A DNA stretch of 64,000 nt, taken from NCBI GenBank assembly GCA_016858145.1, contig JAEHOE010000055.1, positions 620,001 through 684,000 of the forward strand, read 5' to 3'. The notes beneath the pieces are model-generated. The model did not search any database, had not been told where the DNA came from, and saw only the letters and a program-made list of their open reading frames with translations. Below, in pieces: positions 1-10,811 of this stretch. The stretch comes from Edaphochlamys debaryana. Its lineage: Eukaryota > Chlorophyta > Chlorophyceae > Chlamydomonadales. The translations under genes were made by a program, and so were the position numbers. How positions within the stretch are numbered: the stretch's first letter is position 1; each line of letters starts with the position of its first letter.

Positions 1-3000
1 GCGCTGCGGAACAGCGCCCGGCCGGTCACGAGGCACAGCATCCCGAGAAGGACAGCGACCCCGCTGCCCTGGACCGTGAGCGAGCCCCACGTCCGCTGCT
101 GCGCTATCGGTACTAACCCCGCAAGTGACGTGCTATGTACTCGCGCTGACGGTTGCACTTGCAGCAGCGAGCTGTCGATGTCCCAGTCGGCATCTTGCTT
201 TAGGTAGCCCGCGAGGTAGCGAGCCATGTTCGTGTCCCCGTGAAGCAGCGAGTCCTGTTGGCGGGGGGGCATGGAAGCGGGCGGTCACAGGTCAGCCGAC
301 GGCCGGTCCGGCCTGAGCGTTGGCGGCGGCGGGGTCCGGGGGGGCGCATGCCGTCCCCGGCGCTGCCACAGCACGCGCCACAAGGTGCTAGCCCCTACAA
401 CCAGTGAGCGCCACGCAACCAAACAGTACGAGGCAGTGCCAGGGCCCCACAGACTGCTATGGTTCGCTAAATCAGGTATCAGAGTTCCGCTGAGGGCCGA
501 CCCACATGAGACGGGCCGACCCACATGGCCAGGCATCGCCCTCTTACGTGATTCCCCTGGTCACCGCCCACGCCAGCGGCCAGCATGGACGGCAAACGGT
601 TCGCCGCAGCTATGCCCATAGCCGTGGGCCGACCTTCAACTCTACGAGCGCCACAGGATCCAGTCCGCGCAAACCCGGCTCACCGCCTGCCGACCCACAT
701 CACCCAGCGCACCTGGTTGCTCCGGATGGAGTCGGTCCGCGTCTCAGACACAGAACCAAAGAAATCTGTGAGCTTCACCACGTTGGGGCCTCCCCGAGAC
801 GCATTTGTCATGCGGTACGAGTAGTGCGACAGCATCAGGTCGTAGCTGCGGTGTGGGGAAGAAGGGCAGGCGTGCATTCGGGGCCAACCCACATGGAAGG
901 CGGCATGTGCACAGGCCCGGGCAAAGGACGGCAGATCCGGGCTTAAGGTGGAGAGGTGCAAGTCAGGGCACAGCGGGCCAGCCTGTGCGCAACCCGCACC
1001 TGTACGTGTTGAAAAGGTCCTGCAGCGTGGCGTTGCTGTCGATGCCAATGGACTCGAAGAAGGCCAGCGTCTGGTAGGTGAAGCGGTCGATGAGCGAGAT
1101 CCCCAGCTCCGGATCAGACTTGTACGACAGCGACTGCTCCCCTGGGGTCAGCAACGGAGTGGATGGCACGGGCCAGGTGAGTTGAATCGGCTTCGTGCCC
1201 GGGGATGAAGACCGGCCACCGACCAGGACGGACACTGCCAACCCACATGAGAGTCAGGGTCTATCGGGCCGTTAGCCGCCAACGCACATCGCAGACCCCA
1301 CCCCACAACCTCGCCGCCCGCCCGCTTGCTCGCGCAACTTCGTGGGGGCCCAAGAGGCTGATGCAGTATACGGAGGCCTCCAGGGCACGTCAGCCGCCGA
1401 CCCACATCGCGGAGCCCACCCCACAACTACCCCGCATCAGCACTACTCTGTAGCGCACGCCCCCCCCGCCTCACCCTTCTGGCTGCAGGCCAGCGTGATG
1501 ACGTTGGGTGCATCCACCCGCTGCACCAGCGTGGCGGCCTGGCACGTCTCCACGATGAGCAGCAGCTCCCGGTACCTGGCGGGGCGGAGGCGGCGAGGGC
1601 AGGCGGGGGGCAGGCGGTGAGGTGGGGCATGGGCATTGGAGGGTCGAGGCGGATCTTGGTCAGCCCTGCCGGGATACCGCTCAGCGCAAGAATGCGCAGC
1701 AGCCAGGACCCAGAGTAGCCCCGGCTTCGGGCACTCACCGCCGCTTCTCCGCCGCCTGCGCCAGCCCGTCCGCCAGGTCCTGCAGCATGGGGCCAACATT
1801 GCAAGACTCAGCACCCTGCACCAGGAGCGGGGCACGCCGCTGGCCACAACGCCTGCCATCCGCCCTCACCTCCGCCCACGCCAGCCCCGTCGCGGTGTGG
1901 CCCCACACAAAGTGAAGCTGAAGCAAGAGGGCCTTGGTGATACCTCACTGAACACAGCCACGAGTACAAGCGCCAAGAGCCCATAATCCCAGGCGGTACC
2001 GGTCAGGACCCCACCTGCGCCAGGAGCTCCTCCACGTCGTTAAACTTCATGAACTCGTCGCCCCCGTGACCCGACAGGTAGACCAGCACGTTGGAGCTGG
2101 GGTCGGACAGCATGCGCTTGGAGCGGGGCACACCGGGCGGGTGCCGGCCTGGGGGAGGGGTGCGCGGGTGGGGGCGTGGGGGCGTGCGGGAGAGGCGGAT
2201 GTGGGTTGTGGGGGATGTGGGTTGCGGGATGTGGGATGGGGGTCGTGAGCTGGGCTGGGGGAGGGCATGTGGCATGTGTTTGGGCGGTCTGCAACGGCTG
2301 TTGGCAGTGGGCGCGCAAGGGTTGTCATGCAGGTGGCAATGGCAGTGAGCCTAGTGACGGCAGCAGTCAGTCATGACACCATCATGGCATCAGGCAGCAC
2401 GACGAGCACAACACCCAGTCCTAACCAGCCCTTCGCTGCCACGACGCCCACAGGCTGAGCCCCGGTCGCGGCCATCACCCGCGGCGGCTCCAAGGCTCGG
2501 GTGCTTCTCTGCGTTCCGGATGCCATGACCCGTGTCCACTGGCAACTGCCCGATCCCCACCTGTGAGCACCGACAGGAAGTTGGCGGCGGTGACCTCGTA
2601 GCCCCGGTAGTCCACCTCCACGTCCCGCCCGTACACGTCCAGCGCGTGGGACTCGTTGTTGAAGAGCTGGGTGGTTGGAGTACGAGGTGGGGGTCGAGGG
2701 CCGGAAGGGTAAAGGGCGGAGTGGGCGTTGCGGGGTTAAGCAGGGAGAGCGGCGTGGGATTGAGGATTGGGGAGGGGGGGGCGATGCGGTAGGAGGGCGG
2801 CTGGACATTCCGTGAGGCCCTGGCGCCGGGATCCCCATCTTCCCCTGTGGCCGCCTCCCACATGAGAGCCCTAGGGATGTCAGCTCGGAAGCTTGTCGTG
2901 GCAGTGCAAACGCTAGGGACGGGCGGGCGAACTCCGCTGCCCACCTGCGCCGGCAGCGTGTTCCGCGGGTTGCACGCCATGTCATCTGGGGCGCAGGGAG

Positions 3001-3533
3001 AGGGGCACGATCTGTGAGAGGCGAGGCCGGAAGGAAGGCTGGACAATGACCCCGACAGCCCCCGCATACCCAGGCGCCCTATCATGCTGACCTCACCCGT
3101 ATGCCGAACCCCATGCCTGTCATAGCGAGTTGAAGGGGACCTCTCGCCCGCTGGCACTCCGCCTAGGCCTTGCCCTCCTGCTCGCCGTGCCCCTACGCCG
3201 TGCCCCCCCTCCCGCACACCCAGGCGCCCTGCCTGGAATCATGAGGATGATGTTGCTATCCGGAATACCCAGGCGCTTCACCACGTGGTACATGGAGAAG
3301 GTGTTGATGATGTGTCGGTAGTTGAGCCAATAGCGTGACGTGGACACGAGGATGGCCCAGTTGTTGGTGTGGCGGGGGGACATGCCTTCCGAGGGGGGCG
3401 CCGAGCTGCCATTACAGAGCCCGCCCCCCGGGATTACAACTAAGACGTATGCTGTGAGTAGAAGCGCAAGGACGCCGCAGTGGGTCGGGTGTCGTTGCTG
3501 CCCCGGCCTCCTCTCGGACAGCTGCATGCGCAT
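1..3533 (-). CDS. PIGK: GPI-anchor transamidase catalytic subunit (GPI8/PIG-K), 3' end beyond window
   Basis: Catalytic cysteine protease of the ER GPI transamidase, which cleaves the C-terminal signal of precursor proteins and attaches the GPI anchor. Exons on the minus strand: 3533-3233, 2985-2945, 2666-2561, 2148-2015, 1779-1739, 1575-1475, 1141-1000, 845-713 and 254-1 (open at the edge); all phases agree, giving about 417 visible residues. A hydrophobic signal segment (GVLALLLTAYVLVV) precedes the C13 peptidase domain, which begins at NNWAILVSTSRYW. Catalytic His is about residue 177 (SGHGGDEF) and catalytic Cys about 219 (ETCQAA). TDFFGS closes the domain. The last exon encodes a membrane segment (GVAVLLGMLCLV) as expected for the C-terminal anchor. 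Intron 1 has a GC donor. Start taken at M3533 because the signal peptide follows it directly; an in-frame ATG at 3587 would add 18 residues. Divergent from the next gene. Confidence 0.93.
494..1410. repeat. Intronic GCCRACCCACAT motif, seven copies
   Basis: A 12-15 bp motif related to GCCGACCCACAT occurs near 494, 513, 689, 881, 1237, 1275 and 1393, always in PIG-K introns and never in the exons between them. The copies at 1271-1312 and 1390-1431 extend into about 40 bp of similarity, so part of the array arose by local duplication. Function unknown. Confidence 0.6.
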
Positions 3534-3949
3534 GTTCCGGTGCCCTACCGCACGACTGCACTCGCCCGTAAAAAAGTCTGGGATCATCCTAGAGCCTGCT
3601 GTGAGTGGTACAGGGCATAGTGCGGCTCTGGCACGGGAGGTGCGGTCCGCCGGGGATGTTGTTCACTTGTTCGCTGAGTGGCAATGTTTGCTGCTTTAGT
3701 GAGGGCGGGTTTGCATTGAGGTGTGAGGGGTGCAGCGCTCAGCGAGTGGCCGAGTGCAGTGCATGCACGCGCGCGCATTGAGTGGGTCGGTGGGTCACTG
3801 AGAAGGTCGCGTCCAGCTGTGTGAGCCTCTGCGCGCCCACAGCTGCAATACTTGTCCTGCATTGCCAGAGCTCTTTCACCGCAACGTTAAAGACCGTTAA
3901 CAGGCACGCTTTTGCGCTTCGCGCCCAAACGCCAGCTTTGACGCCCCAT
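3534..3949. promoter_or_regulatory. Divergent intergenic spacer, probable bidirectional promoter
   Basis: About 415 bp separate the start codons of PIG-K (minus) and the NTF2/calycin gene (plus). The spacer must contain both 5' UTRs and core promoters. I see no convincing TATA box. Promoter assignment is inferred from gene orientation only. Confidence 0.4.
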
Positions 3950-6900
3950 ATGGAGCTCTCGGCGCGGCAGGCCGCAGGGCCAGTTAGCAACCCCAGGAAA
4001 CAGCTGAATGCAGCGTTCAAGGGGCCGCTGGCGCCTGCGCCAGGAAAAGCGCGGTCGGTTGCAGGGCACGGCTGGCGCAGCGTCCAGGAACCCATACGGC
4101 CGCATTTTATGGGCATCGGGGTAAGCTGGTCTGGGTGGGCACCTCTGCCTTCTGGGTAAGCTCGGTGGAGAGCGCAATTCTCCTGGCGGACGCCGTCCCT
4201 CCACCTTCCAAAGCGCCAGCGACCTGCGCGCTCCAAGCTGCCCCCCTGCCCCAAACACCCTCAGGCTGCTGCTGTGGCAGGCCGAACGGTCAACGGCCTG
4301 ATCGCGTCGCGGCCGGTCGCCCAGCCAGTCGCCACGCTGGTCCCTGACGCCCTCGCCACGCTGGAGCGGTGAGCGGGGTCGGTCTGGGCGCCCCCTTCTC
4401 CTTCCCCCCTGCCTACCCTTCTGGAGCGATCCGTCAGCACAAGAGCGCTGGGCGGTCTAAGAGGACCTGTAGGAGGGAGAACCCTAAACCCGCCTTCCTG
4501 GGGCCTGGGGACACGTGCGCGCCCTCCGGCCACACGCTCGGCTTCACCACACGCTCCCGCTCCGGCGCGGCCCGCGCCCCCTCCGTCCCGCCACCCACAC
4601 CTCAGCCCCTTGCACCCTTGCACCCTGCCCTCACCTCCTGCCTCACCGGCACGCCCGCTCTCACCTTGCCCCCACCCCCACCTTCCCTCCCTCCTCACCC
4701 CCTCCCTCCCCTGCCCTCTTGCCACACCGGAATGCCCGCTCCCACCTTGGAACCACATCCCTCCTGGGCACCCCGTGACCATCCCTCCCACCTTGCCCCC
4801 AGTCCCACCCCCCCCTTCCCCCCTCCTCAGCCTCCCTCCTCCCCCGCCCGCCTCCCCCCCCACCCACCCTCCCCTCCCCTTCCACACCCCCACACCCCCA
4901 TCATCTCCCCCCCAGCTACTTTGCCGCTCTCAACGCCCGCGACGCCTCCGCCATGGCGGCCCTGCTGGCCGAGGAGGCCGTGTACCAGAACCTGGGCTGC
5001 GCCCCCGCCAGCCGCCTGGTGGGGCGCCTGGCCATAGGCTGCTTCTTCCTCGAGGTGGGGGGCTGGACCGGTGTGGGCGGCTGTGGGGACAGGGCGGGAT
5101 GGGGTTGGGTGCGATCCGACGAGCCCGAGGAGGGGTGTGGGAGAGGGGATAAGGGTCATGGTGGGGCGCCGTGGGGTGGGGCGCAGGCGGTGGGGCGACC
5201 GGTCGTCGGCTGCTGCTTCCTGGAGGTGAGGCAAAGAGCTGCTCGTTTCAGCCAGGGTGCGCGCCGGTCAGCCGGGGGCGGACAGTGGCCGCGCACCCTG
5301 CGCATCGGGCAAGGTGCCTGAGTGGTGTGTCCGTCCATCGCTCGTGCCCTCCGCCCTCGTGCGCTAACCCTCTTGCCCCCCCCTCCTGCGCCCCTTCCCC
5401 CCCGCAGGCGCTGGCCTCTCTGCCCGAGGAGGCCGTGTTTGTGCTGGAGCTGCCGCCGGGGGCGGAGGCGGCGGGGCCGGGGCCGGGCGGGGCGGAGGGC
5501 GGCGGAGCGGCGCCCGCGCTCCACGCGGGGGTGGCGTGGTGGGTGGGGGGGGAGGGGGAGGGGGATGGGGGGGGAGGGGATGGGGATGGGGATGGGGGGG
5601 AAGGGGAGGGGAGGGGGATGGGGATGGGGGGGGAGGGGAGGGGGATGGGGATGGGGGGGGAGGGGAGGGGGATGGGGATGGGGGTGGAGGGGAGGGGGTG
5701 GAGGGGAGGGGGGGGAGGGGAGGGCGGGGGAGGGGGACGGGAGGGGAGGGGGAGGGGAGGGGAGGGGAGGGACTGGTGCTGCAGCGAGCGGTACGGGTAG
5801 GGGAGGCGGTGGAGGAGGGGCAGGCGCAGCACCGAAGGGGCCTCGCAGGGGCTACAGGGCAGCAAAGCGGCCTTTGAAGGGGCTCAGGGGCAAGGGGGAG
5901 GCTCGCTTGGACTGACCACGTCCTGCACCCCGGCCAGCCCCTGTCGGATCAGCCCCTGTGCCCCCGCCGCAGCCCATACACCCCCTCCCGCACGCCCTCA
6001 CCTCCCCTCTATCACCCCCTCACCACTGCTCCCGCGGCGACGCGATCCGGCCCAACCCATTCGCGCCCACCCTCCCCCCCACCCCCCAGGCACCTGGAGG
6101 TGGGCGGCATCGTGGTGCCCCAGTCCCGAGGCCTCACCGTGGCCTGGGCCGACCCCCGCAGGTGAGCCGTACGGCAGCGCACACAGCACTGCTGTCGTAC
6201 ATGCGTGACGTGCGGTGCCCTGGTCTGGCAACGAAGTCACGGCCGACGCAGCTACCCCGCCTCAACCCGTGTTCCTTCTTGACAGCCCACCCACCCACCC
6301 CACCCTGCTGTGGCCCTGCTCCCCCCACCCACCCACCCACCCACCCACCCCACCCCAGCGGCCTGCTGACCCGCGTGTGGGACTCCCCCGAGCCCGGCTC
6401 CAAACTGCCCTCCCCCGGGGTCACCGCCGCCACGTGGGCCGCGGCGCTGCTGCGGGGGCCGCTGGGGCCGCTGGTGCTGCCCGCGGCGCGGACCGTGACG
6501 GAGTGAGGACGGGGGGGGAGGCGAGGGAGGGAGGGGGGGGGAGGAGAGAGGAGTGGACAGGGTGGAGCGGGGGCTGGTGGGCTGCACAGTGCGGCTGGGG
6601 GCAGGGGAGGGGCGGGGAGGTATGGGGATGCCGGGGGTTGCGAGAGACAAAGCGCTGGGCTGTCTTGGAGGAGGAGCGGCCGGAGGTTGCGGGGCTAGGG
6701 CTCCAGCTCCTGCTGACAGCCTACAGCCTGGGCGCTTGAGGCGGGGTAGCCACAGTCCAGCGCCCTGCCTGCCACCCCCTGCAACCTTCCCGTCAGTTCC
6801 CCTTGTCCCTGCAAGTTCCGTTACCTTTCACGCCCATTTTATTCTGCAAGCCCCCTAGTCCCCTCACCTGCCCCTTCCCTCTACCGTATCCCTGCCCCCT

Positions 6901-9636
6901 CCCAGCTTCCTCGCGGGTCTGGTCCCCGAGCTCCCCTCCCCCGCCGCCCCCATGGCCAGCGCCCGCCCCCTGGCGGCGCGGCAGCGGCCCCCGGCGGCGC
7001 AGGCCGGCGCACGCAACGGCGCGCCGCCGCCGCCGCCCGGGCCCGGCCTGGCCCCCGCCCCTGTCTACGCCTTCCCGCCCTACCCCGCCACGGCGGCAAC
7101 CGCTCGGTCCACGTTCCGTGACTCGACCGGCCTGGCGGAGGCCAGGCCCGCCGCCGCCGCGATATCCAACGGTGTGGCGCGCAATGGTGCCGCCGCCGTC
7201 AACGGCGCTGCCGTCAATGGGGCCGCACGTAACGGGGCCGCTAGCGCCAGCAGCAATGGGTACAACGGCGGCTTCCCGGCCGCCGCATCCCCAGCGCCCG
7301 CTGTGGCGTCGCCTGGCGTGGCGACCGCCGAGCCTCCCGCCGGCACCTCGCAGAGCCCGCTACAACCGTTCTCCGAGGCCCCATCCTCGGACTCCGCTTC
7401 TGAATCCGGATTCGGATCTGGATCTGGATCTGGATCCGCATCTGTCACGCGGATCGTGAACAACACCAGCGGCGAGCCCGTGGCTATGCGGGAGCTGCCC
7501 ATGCCGCAACAGTGGTCCGGCCCCAGCGACTCCGCCGCCGCCGCCGCCTCGTCCTTCGCCTTCCTGGATGAGCCAGACATGCCCGCCGCCGCCGCCGCCG
7601 CCACCGCCACCTTCGCCAGCGCCGCCAGCGCCGCCACCATCGACGTCGACGTCACCGCCGTCACCGTCAGCGCCGCCGTCGCGTCCGCCGCCTCCGTCAG
7701 CGGCAGCGTCGACGGCGGCCTGAGCTCCGCCGATCCAGACGACGGCGCCGCCAGTGGCGGCGACGACAGCGGACCTGACGCCGCCAGGGCCAGCGCCATC
7801 GGCGGCAGCGGCGGCAGCAACGGCAGGGGTCCGCTGTTCTTCCCCGCCTCCGCCAGCCTGACGGAGAACCTGACGGGGGTGTGGGAGAAGGACCTGCCCA
7901 CCAGTCAGGTGCAGGTGAGCGGACGGGGCCAGGGTCGGGACGGGGAGGAGGATGCGGAAGAAGGGGGTGACGCGAGGGCGAAGGCCACAGCCGCCTGCCA
8001 CTGCTGCCTCACTGCCGGGGGATTGCTTGCTCGTCCAATTTCCGCAGGAGTACGAGGCCATGCTGGACGTACTGCAGCTGGGCGGCCTGCAGAAGGTATG
8101 TACTGCACACTTGCCCGTACGGTCGTATGCCGTTGGAACGCCGGGAGTGCCCCCCACCATCGCCACACGAACTGGTCTCCATCCCCTCACGCGCCTTCCG
8201 GTACCCCCCCCCCACACACACGTCCCGCCCAGGTGACTGCACGGCTGATCGACGGCATCGAGCTGGTGGACCAGCTGCCGCCGCAGGGGGGCCCCGAGGC
8301 GGGCCGGGGCGGGCGCTTCGAGGTGTCCTTCCTCACGGTGGTGCCCTTCTTCAGGTGGGGCGGGGGGGAGTCTGGTTGAGCACCAAGAGACCCAAGTCTG
8401 GTTGGTGCCCAAGAGATGGGGGTTCCTGGGCACTCCAGGGTTACGGCACGGTGGGGGGGAAGGGGGGCAGAGGCGCGGAGGGGAGCTGCACGAGGGGTCG
8501 GGCCGGGTACTGGCATGGTCAGTGTGGTGGATGGGCCTCGGGTCAGAGCCAGTGCTGGGGAGGGTCCGGAAGTGGGCCGCCGAGGGAGTGTGAAGGGAAG
8601 GGCGCCAAGGGTAGAGCGCACACGGGTGCGGCGTGTTGCCTTGAGCCTGGTGACGCGCGCGCTCGTCCGTGCTCGTCCCTCCTTCCCTCATCCTTACCAT
8701 GCTACCCACCATCGCCACCGCAGGGTGACGGAGAAGAGCCGCTTCGGCATCTCCTCGTCCATGATGCGGAGGGATCTGCGCTCGGGCAAGCAGGCCTGTA
8801 TCGCCACGCGCATCCCGGGTGGGTGGGCGGGCGGGACGTGTGGGCAGGTCGAGCAGCGCCTCAGAAGGAGGGCCCCTGCGGGGGTGGCCGACGCCGTGCG
8901 AGGGCGTCCCCGCGGGCTTCGTGACACAGCCACGACAGCCCGCCCCTCGCCACAGCACAACCCACCCGCCCGGGCGTGGTTGCTTCTTTCCTGGACCTTA
9001 CACATGGTGCAAAACAAGCATTTGTGTGGCCAGGCCTGTCACGTGTACCCCTGCTGCACCCCCCTTGACTTCTCCCGCAGGCGGCGTGCGCGTGGACATG
9101 ACGTGGGACAACCCGCTGGCCGGGGGCCTGAGCGAGGACTACGTGGCCTCGACAGACGGCATGCAGCTGGCGGTGACGTCACGCATCTCCATTGGGTCGC
9201 GGCAGGCGGTGGCGACCATGGTGGGTGCACGGAGGACGGGAAAGCGGGGGGAAGGAGCGGGGGGCGTCCAGGTTTTCGGCACGGGGGTGGGCGGGGGGCG
9301 GTTGGGCGGAGGGGGGCGCGGGTCCTGCCAGGCGATGGCAAGGTGATGGACTTGGTGTTGCATGGGGGGGGGGGGGGGGTTGCGGCGGTCACCCGGGTGG
9401 GCGGGATTGAAGAAGGCCGAGGTGCTTGTGGTGGGGTGGGGTGGGGTGGGGGGCCCAGGAGAGGACAGAGGGCTGCAAGGACCAACAGCTGGCTCTCCCC
9501 CCCTTCATCCGTACAGATGTACAACCGCTCCAACCGCTCCAAGAGCGAGCTCCTGGCGCAGAAGCGCAGCAGCTACGGCAGCATGGAGGACGTGCTGCGC
9601 AGCCAGGAGCAGCAGTACGGCAAGATCAAGTACTAA
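3950..9636 (+). CDS. NTF2/SnoaL-like plus calycin-like two-domain protein, probably plastid-targeted
   Basis: Twelve exons in consistent phase: 3950-4120, 4265-4368, 4916-5054, 5408-5538, 6090-6161, 6359-6502, 6906-7914, 8048-8095, 8233-8354, 8724-8818, 9081-9220 and 9517-9636 (TAA); 764 residues. The first ~60 residues are rich in Ala/Arg/Ser/Lys and resemble an algal transit peptide; an ATG at 3782 in the same frame would make this longer. Residues ~88-250 (LERYFAALNARD ... YQNLGCAPASRLVGR ... WHLEVGGIVVPQSRG) match the cone-fold NTF2/SnoaL-like pattern of plant plastid proteins. Residues ~255-570 are low-complexity Ala/Ser/Pro/Asn. Residues ~572-730 (LTGVWEKD, GLQKVTARLIDGIELV, FLTVVPFF) look like a lipocalin/calycin barrel of the type known from plastids. 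No catalytic residues are evident, so a ligand-binding role is only a guess. Confidence 0.83.
5541..5775 (+). repeat. G-rich GGGGATGGG minisatellite in intron 4
   Basis: An almost pure purine tract made of irregular GGGGATGGGGATGGGGGGGGA units, then GGGGAGGGGAGG units. It fills the start of the intron after exon 5408-5538. Many runs of four or more G make G-quadruplex formation plausible on the coding strand. Confidence 0.8.
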
Positions 9637-10811
9637 TTGTGCAGATTACGGACGTAACGATGTACTGCAGCTGTATGTAGGGCTAGTGCGGGGCGTGTTG
9701 TGAGGTCGAGCGGGCAGGCGGGGTTAGGTGAGGCAGGCAAGTTTGAGAAGGCGTTGCATGGCAAGGCATGGCAGGATGCGCAGCGCATTGGACGAGGCAA
9801 GACGGGGCAAAAGGCCACACGGGGGGTGTCAGGAAGGCGCGAGCGCGGGAGCATGGGCGGTCCCGGACTTCCGCTGAAGGTTTAGGCAGTCATAGCGTTG
9901 CAAGCGCGTGGATTGACGCATGCCCACACTTTTGCATGACGGTTACTGGTCGTGACTTCCACACTGCCTCAACCTCAGATGCATTAGTGTTGTTGTTAAG
10001 CCTTGTATCAGACCAGTCATGATGAGTTGAACCGGCGGGCTCAGCCTCCCTACTCAACAACAACCCCGTCAACTTGCCCTTTACCCTTTAAAGCAACATG
10101 CCGGCGAGCTAACCTGCCACTGGTTAGCATATGGCAACGTGACCAGGGCCGGACCCCGCCCGGCCGCCCGCCCCCTTCACACTTTGCGCCGGCCAGCACT
10201 GCGACGCCGGCACAGGATACACCCGGCACAACGCCCCATTGTCTACAAAATCCACTTCACATCCTGATCACATGGCCCTGCAACCACAAGCCTGCAACGT
10301 CCTTCTAGGATCAAGGTGTGCCGGCACTTCGGCGGCCTGAATTCTGGCCCTAACCAGCAACCCCAACCTCCAGAAACCCCCTGTCTCAAACTCCTGTTCT
10401 GCAGTGGCTCCACGACCATTTATTCTTGACTGGTGCGGCGAACCCAGTGTGTAGCAGATTATCCGCACAGCTCCTACCGATAAATTGTTGAATACCCGGT
10501 CCACCCCGTGCGCTCCACATCCCCATGATTGCATGCGCTGTTGGGCCCCGCATGCGGTTCCGCAAGAGAGGCCTGCTTTGCAGAGTGCCTTCGTGCCCCA
10601 CTCCTACGTACTACCTACTGGCTGAGGCACCGCGTGGGGGGCTTCCCACGGGGCTGCACCTCCAACCCATGCCACACCCCGATACACACAACACAAGAGA
10701 CTCCCAGGCTCATGCGAGCAGCTTTTCACACAACACAAGCTGGCGCGCATCAAAAGTTCCCAGGGGTGATTGTTCCTGAGAAAGGAAAGCCACAGCAACC
10801 AGGCAAAGAGC
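9637..10811. other. Convergent spacer containing two 3' UTRs
   Basis: Lies between the stop codons of the plus-strand NTF2/calycin gene and the minus-strand membrane protein, so it should hold both 3' UTRs. I found no clear TGTAA polyadenylation signal on either strand and no supported gene. Base composition is slightly more AT-rich around 9880-10500 than in the genes. Confidence 0.6.
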
